From the NCBI GenBank assembly GCA_964498785.1, contig CAZCJL010000001.1, forward strand, positions 117,869-181,868: a stretch of 64,000 bases of DNA, written 5' to 3'. The translations under genes and the position numbers were made by a program. Each line of letters starts with the position of its first letter. Positions within the stretch are counted from its first letter, which is position 1. Below, piece by piece: positions 1 through 8,110 of the stretch. The DNA is from Mariaggregatimicrobium sp964498785 (GTDB taxonomy: Bacteria; Zhuqueibacterota; Zhuqueibacteria; Thermofontimicrobiales; Thiofontviventaceae). The notes under the pieces are model-generated. The model saw only the letters and a list, made by a program, of their open reading frames with translations, was not told the DNA's origin and searched no databases.

Positions 1-800
1 TCGCGAATCGTTTTTAAAATCCGTTCTGGTGAAAAGAAACGCACCGGTTTATACACATGGCTGGCTGCACAAAACCGACAAAAGCGACCGCAGCCGCGAC
101 CGACCTCAATTAAGAACATGTTTTGAAAATGACTTTTCGGTGTGATGATGGGCGAAAATTGCGGCGCCGAATTTCGGCTATCATTCGTCAAGCGTACAAT
201 TTTTTTCTCCGGGGAAAAGAATTGAGGCGCATACATCCCATCGATGTGAGCGAGGGATTGCAGGATATCGGTTTTCGCCTTCTTACTGGTTCTGAGCCCA
301 CGGAGATGGTCGATAAGTATGTCTGCAACCGGCTCGACTTCACCGATGACGAACAGATCAATGAATGGCGCAATGGGTTCGGGATTGATAAATGTGGCGG
401 TTCCGCCGGCGAGAATTAGCGGATCGTTCGGGCGCCGTTTTTCTGCAAGTGGGTTAATCCCCATGTTGGACAGCGTATGCACCATGTTCGGATAATCGGC
501 TTCAAACGAGGCGCTGAATGCGATTACATCAAAATGAGTGAGCTGCCATTTTGATTCCAGCGTTCGGGTGATGTCCGGAAATGCACTGTACACAAACGCC
601 CGTTCGCATAAAACACCGGGAAAGCTGTTTAATAGCCTGTACAGAGTTTGATAGCCAAGATTTGCCATCCCGACTTCATATTCATTGGGGAACACCAGCG
701 CAATTTTTAACGGCGCTTCACGATCCGGCTGAATCGGATTTTTCTCTAGTTTTAAAAGATTTTCAGAATACTGGTGAAATTTTTCTAGTGATTGAGACAC
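1..800 (-). CDS. B12-binding radical SAM protein, 5' part (cut by window edge)
   Basis: About 266 codons are visible from a GTG at 800 down to base 1, and the frame stays open at the edge. The N-terminal part (about residues 30-170) looks like a cobalamin-binding Rossmann-type domain: it carries phrases such as FPNEYEVGMANLGYQTLY and a GGTATFINPEP loop. Residues 233-245 (VGRGCGRFCRFCA) hold the CxxxCxxC motif, Cys237/241/244, that ligates the radical SAM [4Fe-4S] cluster. This layout matches the large B12-binding radical SAM family related to TIGR03960, often annotated as YgiQ-like or Fe-S oxidoreductase; the substrate is unknown. The start is uncertain because no strong Shine-Dalgarno precedes the GTG and the frame is open for about 14 more codons, including a TTG. 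Two apparent plus-strand frames in this stretch are shadows. Confidence 0.85.
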   Translation of the reverse strand, partial: MSQSLEKFHQYSENLLKLEKNPIQPDREAPLKIALVFPNEYEVGMANLGYQTLYRLLNSFPGVLCERAFVYSAFPDITRTLESKWQLTHFDVIAFSASFEADYPNMVHTLSNMGINPLAEKRRPNDPLILAGGTATFINPEPIAPFIDLFVIGEVEPVADILIDHLRGLRTSKKAKTDILQSLAHIDGMYAPQFFSPEKKIVRLTNDSRNSAPQFSPIITPKSHFQNMFLIEVGRGCGRFCRFCAASHVYKPVRFFSPERILKTIR

Positions 801-827
801 GTTAAATCCGAACGCAGGCAAGCTGCA

Positions 828-855
828 ATTAAAAATTTAAAATGAAAAATTAAAA
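828..855. repeat. short heptad tandem repeat (ATTAAAA-like)
   Basis: Four in-phase 7-base units (attaaaa, atttaaa, atgaaaa, attaaaa) lie just upstream of the radical SAM gene. This resembles the heptad arrays near 5.0 and 5.2 kb, though AT-rich sequence makes chance resemblance more likely here. The rest of 801-1018 shows nothing else recognisable. Confidence 0.4.
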
Positions 856-1019
856 ACTCATAAAATTGATCAGATAATTTTTTTGCCAGAAAAAGCACAG
901 AATTTTACTTTTCAGGTACTAAAAGCGTATCTGCAAAAAAAAGTAGTTTGATATTTTTCATCGATTGTATCACGTTGTTCGGTCAATAAAATACTCAATA
1001 ATGACCGTGAAAGCAAGCT

Positions 1020-1059
1020 AAAAAAAATCCCACTCGATCTGATTCTGAAAGAGCGGGAT
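1020..1059 (-). terminator. Rho-independent terminator of the DUF4870-like gene
   Basis: On the minus strand a 9-bp stem with one mismatch (1059-1051 pairing 1035-1027) is followed directly by eight T residues. It lies about 30 bases beyond the stop of the gene ending at 1090. Confidence 0.75.
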
Positions 1060-1089
1060 CTATGAAAATTTAAGGTGATATTCGTTACA

Positions 1090-1467
1090 TTAATTTAGAA
1101 AACGGATATTTGCCGGATAGCGATATTCTTCTCCGTCATTGGCTTTAATTGCGCCCATAATTGTAATGATGACGGCAAATGCTACCAGGCCAATTAATAA
1201 CGGAATCCCAATAACGATGAAAACCAAAAGAATTGAGATGATAAAATAAATTGTCAAACTTATCTGAAAGTTGACAACCTCCTTCCCCTGGTCATCAACA
1301 AATGGATATTCATCTTTTTTAATCAGCCAAATAACAAGCGGCGCGAGCAGATTTCCGAATGGAAACAGAAAACCTAAAAATACACTCAAGTGGCATAACA
1401 TGGCCCAGGTTCTCTCATCTTTTGTCGATGCCTGTCCGGCAGGAATTTGTTCATTTTGTGTATTCAT
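1090..1467 (-). CDS. DUF4870 (Tic20-like) small membrane protein
   Basis: A 125-residue integral membrane protein. After a short polar N-terminus comes the typical DUF4870 opening ERTWAMLCHLSVFLGFLFPF, then LLAPLVIWLIKKDEYPFVDD, then the QGKEVVNFQ motif and two further hydrophobic helices; it ends in the usual polar RYP...IRFL tail. The family is widespread and of unknown function. I chose the ATG at 1467 over the upstream in-frame ATG at 1503 because AAGGAGGT lies 7 bases before it. Transcription appears monocistronic, with its own terminator. Confidence 0.88.
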   Translation of the reverse strand: MNTQNEQIPAGQASTKDERTWAMLCHLSVFLGFLFPFGNLLAPLVIWLIKKDEYPFVDDQGKEVVNFQISLTIYFIISILLVFIVIGIPLLIGLVAFAVIITIMGAIKANDGEEYRYPANIRFLN

Positions 1468-1621
1468 TAACGAGACCTCCTTAGAAAATTCGTTCATCAG
1501 CAAATACGCAATTATAATATAATTGTTACATTATAATTTGCAAGCCTTTTTTGAGAAAAAATTATTGATACTATTATTTAAAATGCTTATATTTTGTTTT
1601 GATGAAATGAGAAAAGGGAGT

Positions 1622-2620
1622 ATGGTGAAAATAGCGGATCGAATTAGCTATCGGTTCATGATCCTCTCATTACTGCTAACGCTGACGATAGGATCTGCCC
1701 AGACATTAAATTTTCGTGCATCAGTTGTTGGTTTTGAAAGCGGAATGACATTTTGCGCCGGCGCATATAAAAGTTATGCCAGCACATTTTTAATGCTCCA
1801 GAAAAGAAAATCGACTCGTATTTTCCGTCCCACTCAGGAATCTCAAATATATACCTGGTTGCTTTCGAATTTGTACAAACCACGCTATCTTGTAACCCAG
1901 GGCACGTTCTTTCCCCTGGCGTATGGCAGTAGCCAAATTGAGACTTATCATCCGAGTATATTCAACCGCTTTGAATTTATAGGTATGAATTTATTAAAAT
2001 CTATTGGCGCCGGTTATGAAGAACCGTATGCATTATCCATGCTGTTCGGTAATTTTGCACTATTTGGATATCGCTTCCACGATGAAAATAATAAATTGAG
2101 AATCCGACAATCGGGATCTGCACTGGCGGGAATGATGATGACTGCCGGGCATTTGCATATTCATGATAATATCCGGGTAAACGATCGCTGGTGGCATCTG
2201 GAATTGATATTGACCGGGCAATTGAAAGAACCGAGCGTCAGAAATCTGGAATGGAATTTTCGGGTCGGCGCGAAAATTCATGAAACGCCGTTAGCCCCGG
2301 ATGTGCTTATTTTTGTTTTGCACCGTAGCCATACGGAGTGGAATTTTCGGAAATTTTCGATCCTGCGAAACAGTCGGATTCACTATGAATTTCATGTCCC
2401 CATTGGGGATGATTGGGGGCGATTGCCGTTCACTATCCGGCAACATGTTAGCTATGGTAAAAAATTTCCGTTTAAATTATGGGGTCGATTGTGGGCGCTG
2501 CGTCTCGGAGGGGGTATTCTGTGGGAATATACCCGACTATTCGATAGCGAAAACCGGGTCTTCGATGAAAAAGAAAGCTCTCATATTTCCTGGTTAATTC
2601 AACCCAGTATTGAATTTTAA
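1622..2620 (+). CDS. secreted or outer-membrane beta-rich protein, unknown family
   Basis: The protein has a signal peptide (MVKIADRISYRFMILSLLL..., likely cleaved near GSA-Q) and then about 300 residues rich in aromatic and alternating hydrophobic residues. It ends in Phe (QPSIEF), as many outer-membrane barrels do. I do not recognise the family. The frame is open back to 1523, but the extra N-terminus looks unnatural and an AGGGAG lies just before 1622; 1607 is another possible start. The gene is directly followed by a second envelope protein whose ATG begins one base after this stop, so the two are probably co-transcribed and translationally coupled. Confidence 0.65.
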   Translation: MVKIADRISYRFMILSLLLTLTIGSAQTLNFRASVVGFESGMTFCAGAYKSYASTFLMLQKRKSTRIFRPTQESQIYTWLLSNLYKPRYLVTQGTFFPLAYGSSQIETYHPSIFNRFEFIGMNLLKSIGAGYEEPYALSMLFGNFALFGYRFHDENNKLRIRQSGSALAGMMMTAGHLHIHDNIRVNDRWWHLELILTGQLKEPSVRNLEWNFRVGAKIHETPLAPDVLIFVLHRSHTEWNFRKFSILRNSRIHYEFHVPIGDDWGRLPFTIRQHVSYGKKFPFKLWGRLWALRLGGGILWEYTRLFDSENRVFDEKESSHISWLIQPSIEF

Positions 2621-2621
2621 T

Positions 2622-4622
2622 ATGATTGACGGATCAGTCCGCATGATTGGAAAGAATTCTATCACATTCTTTTTCTTCTTTATTCTATTCAATGGTTCGA
2701 TCAGTTTTGCAGAAATGTCAGCACATAAAATTATTGAAAAAGCTCGGGAAAATATCACATCGGGTACGGCTATCGTTGAGGATTATGCCTGTTCCACCCG
2801 GACTGCTGCGTTCATGAAAAATGAGTTGCTGGACATTTACGAGCGTTATGATGTAAATAAATATGCCTTTACTCTCGTCGATGACTGGGCAAAAGGACTT
2901 GTTTTCTACAAGCAACCAGACAAATTCAAATATTATGTGAACCATTATTACCGTTCACAAACCTGGGGTGATTCGGTGTTTGCACCAATCGAATTTATGA
3001 GCAGTTCCATACATGGACCATTTTGGTTTGAAAAATTTAAATTGATTTCTCCACTGGGGGATAGCTGTTTTGCTCATTATAAATACAGGCTCATGTCCAT
3101 CGTGACTCTTGATGATCGCAAATACTACGAAATCGGGATTATTCCAAAAACCGATGATCTAAATTTAGTGTCTGGCTCCATCCGCATTGATTCAAATAAA
3201 TTTGCTGTAGTGGATATGAAAATCTCATTTCGCCAGAAGTCGAAAATTCGCTTTCTGAAGGAATATCAGTGTGAATTAAAATATTTTGAATGGTTGGGGC
3301 AGTATCATCTCTGCCATGAAATTCTGATTTCGATGTATATCAAAATACCCAAAATGGTGCAGTCAAACATGGTGTTGAAAGCAAATTTCAGTGATTTTGT
3401 CGTGAACACCGGTTTGCCGGATACTCTTTTCGATGATAAAGAAATTGACCTGCGATCAGCAAAAGGACTCCTGAATACACAACAGTTTTCGCTGGCAAAA
3501 ATTGCACAGGATATTGATGAACGTTCTGTACAACAGTACAAATATTCCGGGCGTTATATCTCCGGAACCGGAATGGAGCACTTTATCCGTGTGAACAGAG
3601 TAGAGGAGACGTACATTGGTTTTGGTATGAAAACAGAAGGAGAATTTTCAAAATACTGGCGTGCGGCTGTTCATGCCGGCTATGGACGTGGTAATAAAAA
3701 ATTCAATTATCACTTCGATTTCGGACATTACAATCCGGCTTCAAACGGATTTTCGTATGGATTGAGTTTGTTCGATAAGCTATCGCCAGTGGATTTGTCA
3801 GTGATTTCACCATTGTGGAACTCAATTGAATTTATTCTTGGCGGCAATGATTTTCATGATTATTATTGCAAAACCGGCGGGAACATTTTTCTGCAATGTA
3901 ATGTCACTACAAATGTAACCAGCGGATTAAGAATCAGTATTGAACAACATCGGATCGCAGAAACCTATAAACCCGGAAAATATCGTCACAATCCCGAAAT
4001 TGAACCCGGGCGATTTGTTTGTTTTGAACTATTCACGAATTGGGAAAATGCAGCGCCACATCTGCCACTATCGCGCTGGGCGATAACCAGTCAGATACTG
4101 TCTGCTGTTCCGCAGCTCAATGAGAATGACCGCGGATTTTTTCGCACGTATGTTGGTGTTCAACGGTTTCAATTGCTACCGTTTGGCTGTTCCCTTGAAG
4201 CTGATCTGAATTGCGGATTCGGATTGGGCCATTTACCATTGCAGTATAAATTCAATTCGATCCACGATCGTTATCGTTTCAGCAAAGATGCCGATTATGA
4301 GAACTGGTACGGGGAAGGGGCGCTCAGTTCCGGAGTCAGTTTTTTCTTCGGTCGATCCTGGATTGATAAAATACTCATTGCCACGCGATTGCGGCTTCTG
4401 ACTCTGTATAAAATTCAGTTCATGGTTTTTGGGGATGTTATTAAGTTTTACGATGAATTACCCGCCTCCATGACATATCAAAATATGTTCCGATTTGGTT
4501 GGAAAACAGATCATGGCTTTGGTCTGAGTTTGATGGATAATTTAATCCAGTTTGAGTTTTCTAACCGTTATATCGGATTGCGGATCAGACCGAATTTTAT
4601 TCAAAAAAATTTTTTAAGATAA
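2622..4622 (+). CDS. DUF5686-like outer-membrane protein
   Basis: About 666 residues. The N-terminus (MIDGSVRMIGKNSITFFFFF...ISFA) is a signal peptide; a later ATG at 2643 would also give one. Residues about 30-290 look like the soluble part seen in DUF5686-type proteins (opening IIEKARENI, and a KYYEIGIIPK...GSIRIDSNKFAVVDMKISF stretch resembling an LolA-like beta sheet). From about 310 on the sequence is aromatic-rich and strand-like, consistent with a C-terminal barrel. The DUF5686 link is by overall pattern, not a full alignment. Bacteroidota members of that group have a carboxypeptidase-regulatory domain in front; I do not see one here. It is coupled to the preceding envelope gene. Confidence 0.6.
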   Translation: MIDGSVRMIGKNSITFFFFFILFNGSISFAEMSAHKIIEKARENITSGTAIVEDYACSTRTAAFMKNELLDIYERYDVNKYAFTLVDDWAKGLVFYKQPDKFKYYVNHYYRSQTWGDSVFAPIEFMSSSIHGPFWFEKFKLISPLGDSCFAHYKYRLMSIVTLDDRKYYEIGIIPKTDDLNLVSGSIRIDSNKFAVVDMKISFRQKSKIRFLKEYQCELKYFEWLGQYHLCHEILISMYIKIPKMVQSNMVLKANFSDFVVNTGLPDTLFDDKEIDLRSAKGLLNTQQFSLAKIAQDIDERSVQQYKYSGRYISGTGMEHFIRVNRVEETYIGFGMKTEGEFSKYWRAAVHAGYGRGNKKFNYHFDFGHYNPASNGFSYGLSLFDKLSPVDLSVISPLWNSIEFILGGNDFHDYYCKTGGNIFLQCNVTTNVTSGLRISIEQHRIAETYKPGKYRHNPEIEPGRFVCFELFTNWENAAPHLPLSRWAITSQILSAVPQLNENDRGFFRTYVGVQRFQLLPFGCSLEADLNCGFGLGHLPLQYKFNSIHDRYRFSKDADYENWYGEGALSSGVSFFFGRSWIDKILIATRLRLLTLYKIQFMVFGDVIKFYDELPASMTYQNMFRFGWKTDHGFGLSLMDNLIQFEFSNRYIGLRIRPNFIQKNFLR

Positions 4623-4635
4623 AAATGGAGAGATT

Positions 4636-5025
4636 ATGCCACGGATTCAAGTGAATTTTCATTTATATGCAAAAGATGTCGACCGGGCAGGATTGTTTTA
4701 TGAACAACACCTGGGATTTAAATTTGAAGGTCAGATTAAAGCGAACGAAAATACGGAATGGGCGGCCTTGCGCACTGACAATGCAATTCTCTGGCTGGGC
4801 CCGGAGGGCGCGCAAAAAGGCCTGATTGTATTGGTTGAAGCAGAACTTCCGAAACTGGTCGAACGGCTCAAAAGCGAAGGCGTTGCTGTTTTTGTTCCGG
4901 ATGAATTTAAAAAGGAAGAACAGGAAATAGAACAATTGGTTTTTGAAACCGAATGGGGGCGCCATTCCTGGATAATGGATTCAGAAGATAATGTAGTGAT
5001 GCTGTTTGAGCCTCATGAAGAATAA
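4636..5025 (+). CDS. VOC superfamily (glyoxalase/bleomycin-resistance fold) protein
   Basis: 129 residues, one complete pair of beta-alpha-beta-beta-beta modules typical of VOC proteins. The opening QVNFHLYAKDVDRAGLFYEQHLGFKF and the ending WGRHSWIMDSEDNVVMLFEP are diagnostic of the fold. These proteins are usually dimers that bind a divalent metal or sequester a small molecule; the substrate cannot be told from sequence. GGAGAG lies 4 bases before the ATG. It starts 13 bases after the previous stop and may be the last gene of that transcript. A heptad repeat array begins right after its stop codon. Confidence 0.85.
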   Translation: MPRIQVNFHLYAKDVDRAGLFYEQHLGFKFEGQIKANENTEWAALRTDNAILWLGPEGAQKGLIVLVEAELPKLVERLKSEGVAVFVPDEFKKEEQEIEQLVFETEWGRHSWIMDSEDNVVMLFEPHEE

Positions 5026-5067
5026 ACGTAATAAGTGATACGTGATTCGTAATGCGTAATACATATC
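5026..5067. repeat. heptameric tandem repeat (NCGTRAT)
   Basis: In-phase 7-base units acgtaat, aagtgat, acgtgat, tcgtaat, gcgtaat and a decayed sixth start at the base after the VOC stop codon. This is the short-tandem heptad type of intergenic repeat known from several bacterial groups. Confidence 0.7.
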
Positions 5068-5186
5068 ACGGAAAAATAATAAAAGAAGCATTGTATTTGA
5101 TGGGGGATAAAGGAGGTTTGCACTCATCCGTCGTGTTTTCTCTTGTCCGTATCACCCTGTTTTTCAAATTCGTGCGCCCGTTTCCC

Positions 5187-5221
5187 CTATTCACTATTAA
5201 CTATTCACTTTTCACTATTTA
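5187..5221. repeat. heptameric tandem repeat (CTATTCA)
   Basis: Five in-phase units: ctattca, ctattaa, ctattca, cttttca, ctattta. The array overlaps the 3' end of the convergent methyltransferase/reductase gene, so its last codons (N-S-E-K and stop) are read from the repeat. The spacer 5068-5186 holds no gene. Confidence 0.75.
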
Positions 5222-7055
5222 CCGCCAAAATCCCCTCAAGCACCTTCATCGCGGATTTATATCGACCGAACGGCGGCATTAAATAAACGCCCTGAACGGT
5301 AGGCTTGACTTGTTCTACCATCGATTGTGCGATTTCGATTCCGATAGCTCTTGCATGTTCCGCATCTTTGGCTGCGGAGAGACGGTTTCTGATATCCTCT
5401 GGTATCGACATGCCCGGGACTTCATTGTGTAAAAATTCAGCATTGCGGAAACTGGCGAGGGGTAATACACCGGCAAGGACCGGAATATCGAATTCCTGAC
5501 AGCTATCCATGAATTTTTCAAATAATGAATATTCAAATACCGGTTGTGTCAACACATATTCTGCACCGGCGTCTATTTTTTGACGCAATCGATCCATTTC
5601 TTCTTCAAAATCAATTGCTCCCGGATTCGCTCCAACTCCGATGTAAAACGTTGTTGCGCTATCAATCGGATTTCCGGCCAGATCCATTCCCTGGTTTAAA
5701 TTATTCACAATTCGCACCAACCCAATGGAATCGACATTAAATACTGCGGTCGCGGTGGGGTAATCGCCTAATTTCGGGGGATCACCGGTCACGCAGAGAA
5801 TATTACGCAATCCCAGCGCGTGGGCTCCCAACAGATCGGACTGGATCCCTAAAATATTCCGATCTCGGCAGGTGTAGTGAAGGATGGTGTTTATTTTCAC
5901 CCGGGATTCAATGATAGCAGCCAGTGCAAGCGCGCTCATTTTGGCGCTGGCGCGTGGTCCATCCGGGATGTTCACTGCATTGACTCCCCCTTGCTTTATT
6001 AATTCGCATCCGCTAATAACTTTATCAACTTCCGGACTGCGCGGGGGATTGATTTCAATACATGTGACAAATTCATTATTCTTTAAATGTCGGTGTAAAT
6101 CTGATTTAATAACATCGGTTTTAACGACTTTAATAGTTTCCTTTACTTCGATCTGTTCCGGTTTTTCAATATGACGAGTGGGGCGTAGCGCTTTTACCGC
6201 GGCTTTGATCGCCCGGATATGTTCCGGTGTCGTACCACAACAGCCACCGACAATGCTAACACCATGCTGAATGAACCGCTTCGCATATTCGGCGAAATAT
6301 TCCGGTGATGCCAGGTAAATTAATCGACCTTCCACGAATTTGGGCATACCTGCATTTGGCATCGCGGAAAGTTTCATTTTTGTAAGGCTCGCGATTTGTT
6401 GAATCTGTTCCAGGATCGGTTGCGGGCCGGTGCTGCAATTCACACCGATTGCGGCGACATTTAATGGCTCCAGTGTTTCTGTAACGCGCTTCGGAGTGAC
6501 GCCATGAACTTTGATTGCTTCATCTGAAAAGGAAATATGCGCGATGATCGGATTTTGAGACACGGATTGTACTGCCTTAGCTGCGATTTCCAGCATACGC
6601 AAATCATTGAATGTCTCCAAAATAAACAAATCTACACCGCCGTCCTCCAATGCCTGCGCCTGTTCTGCAAAATTATCCGTTGCTTCCTGGTGGGTGATTT
6701 TTCCTGAGGGAATGATTGGCCTGGCTAACGGCCCGATTGAACCGGCCACAAATTGTTTCGTCTCTGCGATTTCTCTGGCAAGAAGCGCTCCCCAGTAATT
6801 TATTTCATATAATTTCTCTTCCAGCCCATGAGGAGTCAATTTTGAGCGATTGGCGCCAAAGGTGTTGGTTTCAATGATGTCAGCGCCGGCTTCGACATAT
6901 TCTCGATGAATATCCTGAATTAATTTTGGATTGGAAAGATTAAGCTCATCAAAGCAACGGTTGATGTAAATGCCTTTTGCATATAACATCGTTCCCATTG
7001 CGCCATCGCAGACAAGTATTTCATTTGCTAATCGATCCAAAAAATATTTCTTCAT
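5205..7055 (-). CDS. bifunctional homocysteine S-methyltransferase / methylenetetrahydrofolate reductase
   Basis: 616 residues, the fused layout known from Bacillus YitJ. Residues 1-285 are the homocysteine-binding barrel: VCDGAMGTMLYAKG near the start, IETNTFGANR, and zinc ligands Cys207 (GVNCSTGP) and Cys272/273 (GGCCGTTPEHI). Residues about 325-610 are a methylenetetrahydrofolate reductase FAD barrel (EINPPRSPEVDKV, NILCVTGDPP, YVLTQPVFE, PVLAGVLPL). It should reduce methylene-THF to methyl-THF and methylate homocysteine from a methyl donor, in methionine/one-carbon metabolism in the cytoplasm. GAGGATG precedes the ATG. I see no SAM riboswitch in the 106-base spacer upstream. The extreme C-terminus is encoded by a heptad repeat. 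Confidence 0.93.
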   Translation of the reverse strand: MKKYFLDRLANEILVCDGAMGTMLYAKGIYINRCFDELNLSNPKLIQDIHREYVEAGADIIETNTFGANRSKLTPHGLEEKLYEINYWGALLAREIAETKQFVAGSIGPLARPIIPSGKITHQEATDNFAEQAQALEDGGVDLFILETFNDLRMLEIAAKAVQSVSQNPIIAHISFSDEAIKVHGVTPKRVTETLEPLNVAAIGVNCSTGPQPILEQIQQIASLTKMKLSAMPNAGMPKFVEGRLIYLASPEYFAEYAKRFIQHGVSIVGGCCGTTPEHIRAIKAAVKALRPTRHIEKPEQIEVKETIKVVKTDVIKSDLHRHLKNNEFVTCIEINPPRSPEVDKVISGCELIKQGGVNAVNIPDGPRASAKMSALALAAIIESRVKINTILHYTCRDRNILGIQSDLLGAHALGLRNILCVTGDPPKLGDYPTATAVFNVDSIGLVRIVNNLNQGMDLAGNPIDSATTFYIGVGANPGAIDFEEEMDRLRQKIDAGAEYVLTQPVFEYSLFEKFMDSCQEFDIPVLAGVLPLASFRNAEFLHNEVPGMSIPEDIRNRLSAAKDAEHARAIGIEIAQSMVEQVKPTVQGVYLMPPFGRYKSAMKVLEGILAVNSEK

Positions 7056-7161
7056 AATACATCCTCTTTATTCAGATAATTTTCGTTCGGAAACTGATAT
7101 GACGTGTATCAGCAGGTGATTCGAATTAAATTGGCAGGCTTAGAAAATACGTATTTTTATT

Positions 7162-7689
7162 CTAAAAATCAACAAAATGTTTTTTAATATTAATGAGTAA
7201 GTAATAACTAATTAATGCAACGATGATTCCTGTGAACAAACCTGACACCAGCATTACGGGCAACAGATAAAAAATCTCCGTCTGATGGATGATGATAAGG
7301 GTAACCAGTATTAACTGAACGACATTGTGAACCACTGCGCCTAAAATGCTGACGCCAAAAATACTAAAAAATTTTTCGCCGAATCGCTTTGTAACAGCCA
7401 TAATCGAGGTCGCTGCAATTCCGCCCCCAATTGATAAAATGAATGCCGGATTTAGTAATGTTCCCAAAACAAGAGAACCGATAACAACACGACTAATGAA
7501 TACGACAAAAGCTGCCTGAATACCGAACATATACAGCGCCAGCAATGTCGCAATATTTGCGAGTCCGGGTTTCAGCCACGGTAACGGTCGCGGAATGTAG
7601 ATTTCAAATATGAAAATGATAAGACCGGTTGCGATTAACATCGCCAGCCAGACAAGTTTTTGATTTTTGTTAAACTGTTTTTTATTCAT
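7162..7689 (-). CDS. Gx transporter family membrane protein (Hpre_diP_synt_I-like)
   Basis: 175 residues with about five hydrophobic helices. The family signature is clear: EIYIPRPLPWLKPGLANIATLLAL followed by GSLVLGTLLNPAFILSIGGG and a second VLGAVVHN-like GAVVHNVVQL motif. Such proteins were once called heptaprenyl diphosphate synthase component I but are now grouped with ECF-type substrate-binding membrane proteins. Here it follows a NusG-domain-II protein by 9 bases, a pairing common in bacteria and often next to redox or flavin functions. Cargo unknown. Confidence 0.85.
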   Translation of the reverse strand: MNKKQFNKNQKLVWLAMLIATGLIIFIFEIYIPRPLPWLKPGLANIATLLALYMFGIQAAFVVFISRVVIGSLVLGTLLNPAFILSIGGGIAATSIMAVTKRFGEKFFSIFGVSILGAVVHNVVQLILVTLIIIHQTEIFYLLPVMLVSGLFTGIIVALISYYLLINIKKHFVDF

Positions 7690-7698
7690 TAAAAGATT

Positions 7699-8088
7699 TC
7701 ATTCAACAATGACGTCAAACTGGTTGGTTTTCGTATTTATTACCCGAACAAAAACCCGGTTCGGAACACAAACGATTACCTGGCCAAGACGATTTATTGA
7801 TCCTGTTTTAATGCAAATTTTGTGTGGGCAATCCGATTGAATGATTTTGGCCTTTTTATTATTGATTGAAATTGTGGTTTTGCCGATTGGGCCATTCACG
7901 ATAATTTGCTTATCGATTTTTAATGATAACTTGTAAATGATTTTTCCGTCCACCTGTATTTCAAGGTAGTTTCCTTTGGATTGAAACGAGGAAACAAAAA
8001 AGAAACTTAAAATACTGAATAATAATATAACGAAGACTAAAACTTTGTCTCCGGCTTTTAATAAGTGATAAAAGGGATATTTTTTCAA
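7699..8088 (-). CDS. NusG domain II-containing membrane-anchored protein
   Basis: About 129 residues: a basic N-terminus, one transmembrane helix (KVLVFVILLFSILSFFFV), then an extracytoplasmic NusG_II (DUF1312) beta domain with the hallmark SDCPHKICIKTGSI...VCVPNRV. Two cysteines in the CPHKIC motif are conserved in the family. The frame is open further upstream into the symporter gene; I take the TTG at 8088, the first usable start after the symporter stop, but no Shine-Dalgarno supports it. It sits in a tight run: symporter, this gene, then the Gx-family gene. Confidence 0.75.
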   Translation of the reverse strand: MKKYPFYHLLKAGDKVLVFVILLFSILSFFFVSSFQSKGNYLEIQVDGKIIYKLSLKIDKQIIVNGPIGKTTISINNKKAKIIQSDCPHKICIKTGSINRLGQVIVCVPNRVFVRVINTKTNQFDVIVE

Positions 8089-8110
8089 AACTCTGATATC
8101 AGGGTTAAAA

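Noticed and set aside
123..805. Two plus-strand reading frames near the left edge
   Set aside because: They are shadows of the minus-strand radical SAM gene, whose CxxxCxxC and B12-domain phrases are clear.
5026..5221. Heptad arrays as a possible CRISPR
   Set aside because: Units are 7 bases with no spacers, and no cas genes are present.
7144..7157. Perfect 14-base palindrome AAAATACGTATTTT downstream of the Gx-family gene
   Set aside because: AT-rich and too compact for a hairpin; it could be an operator for the methyltransferase/reductase gene but nothing else supports it.
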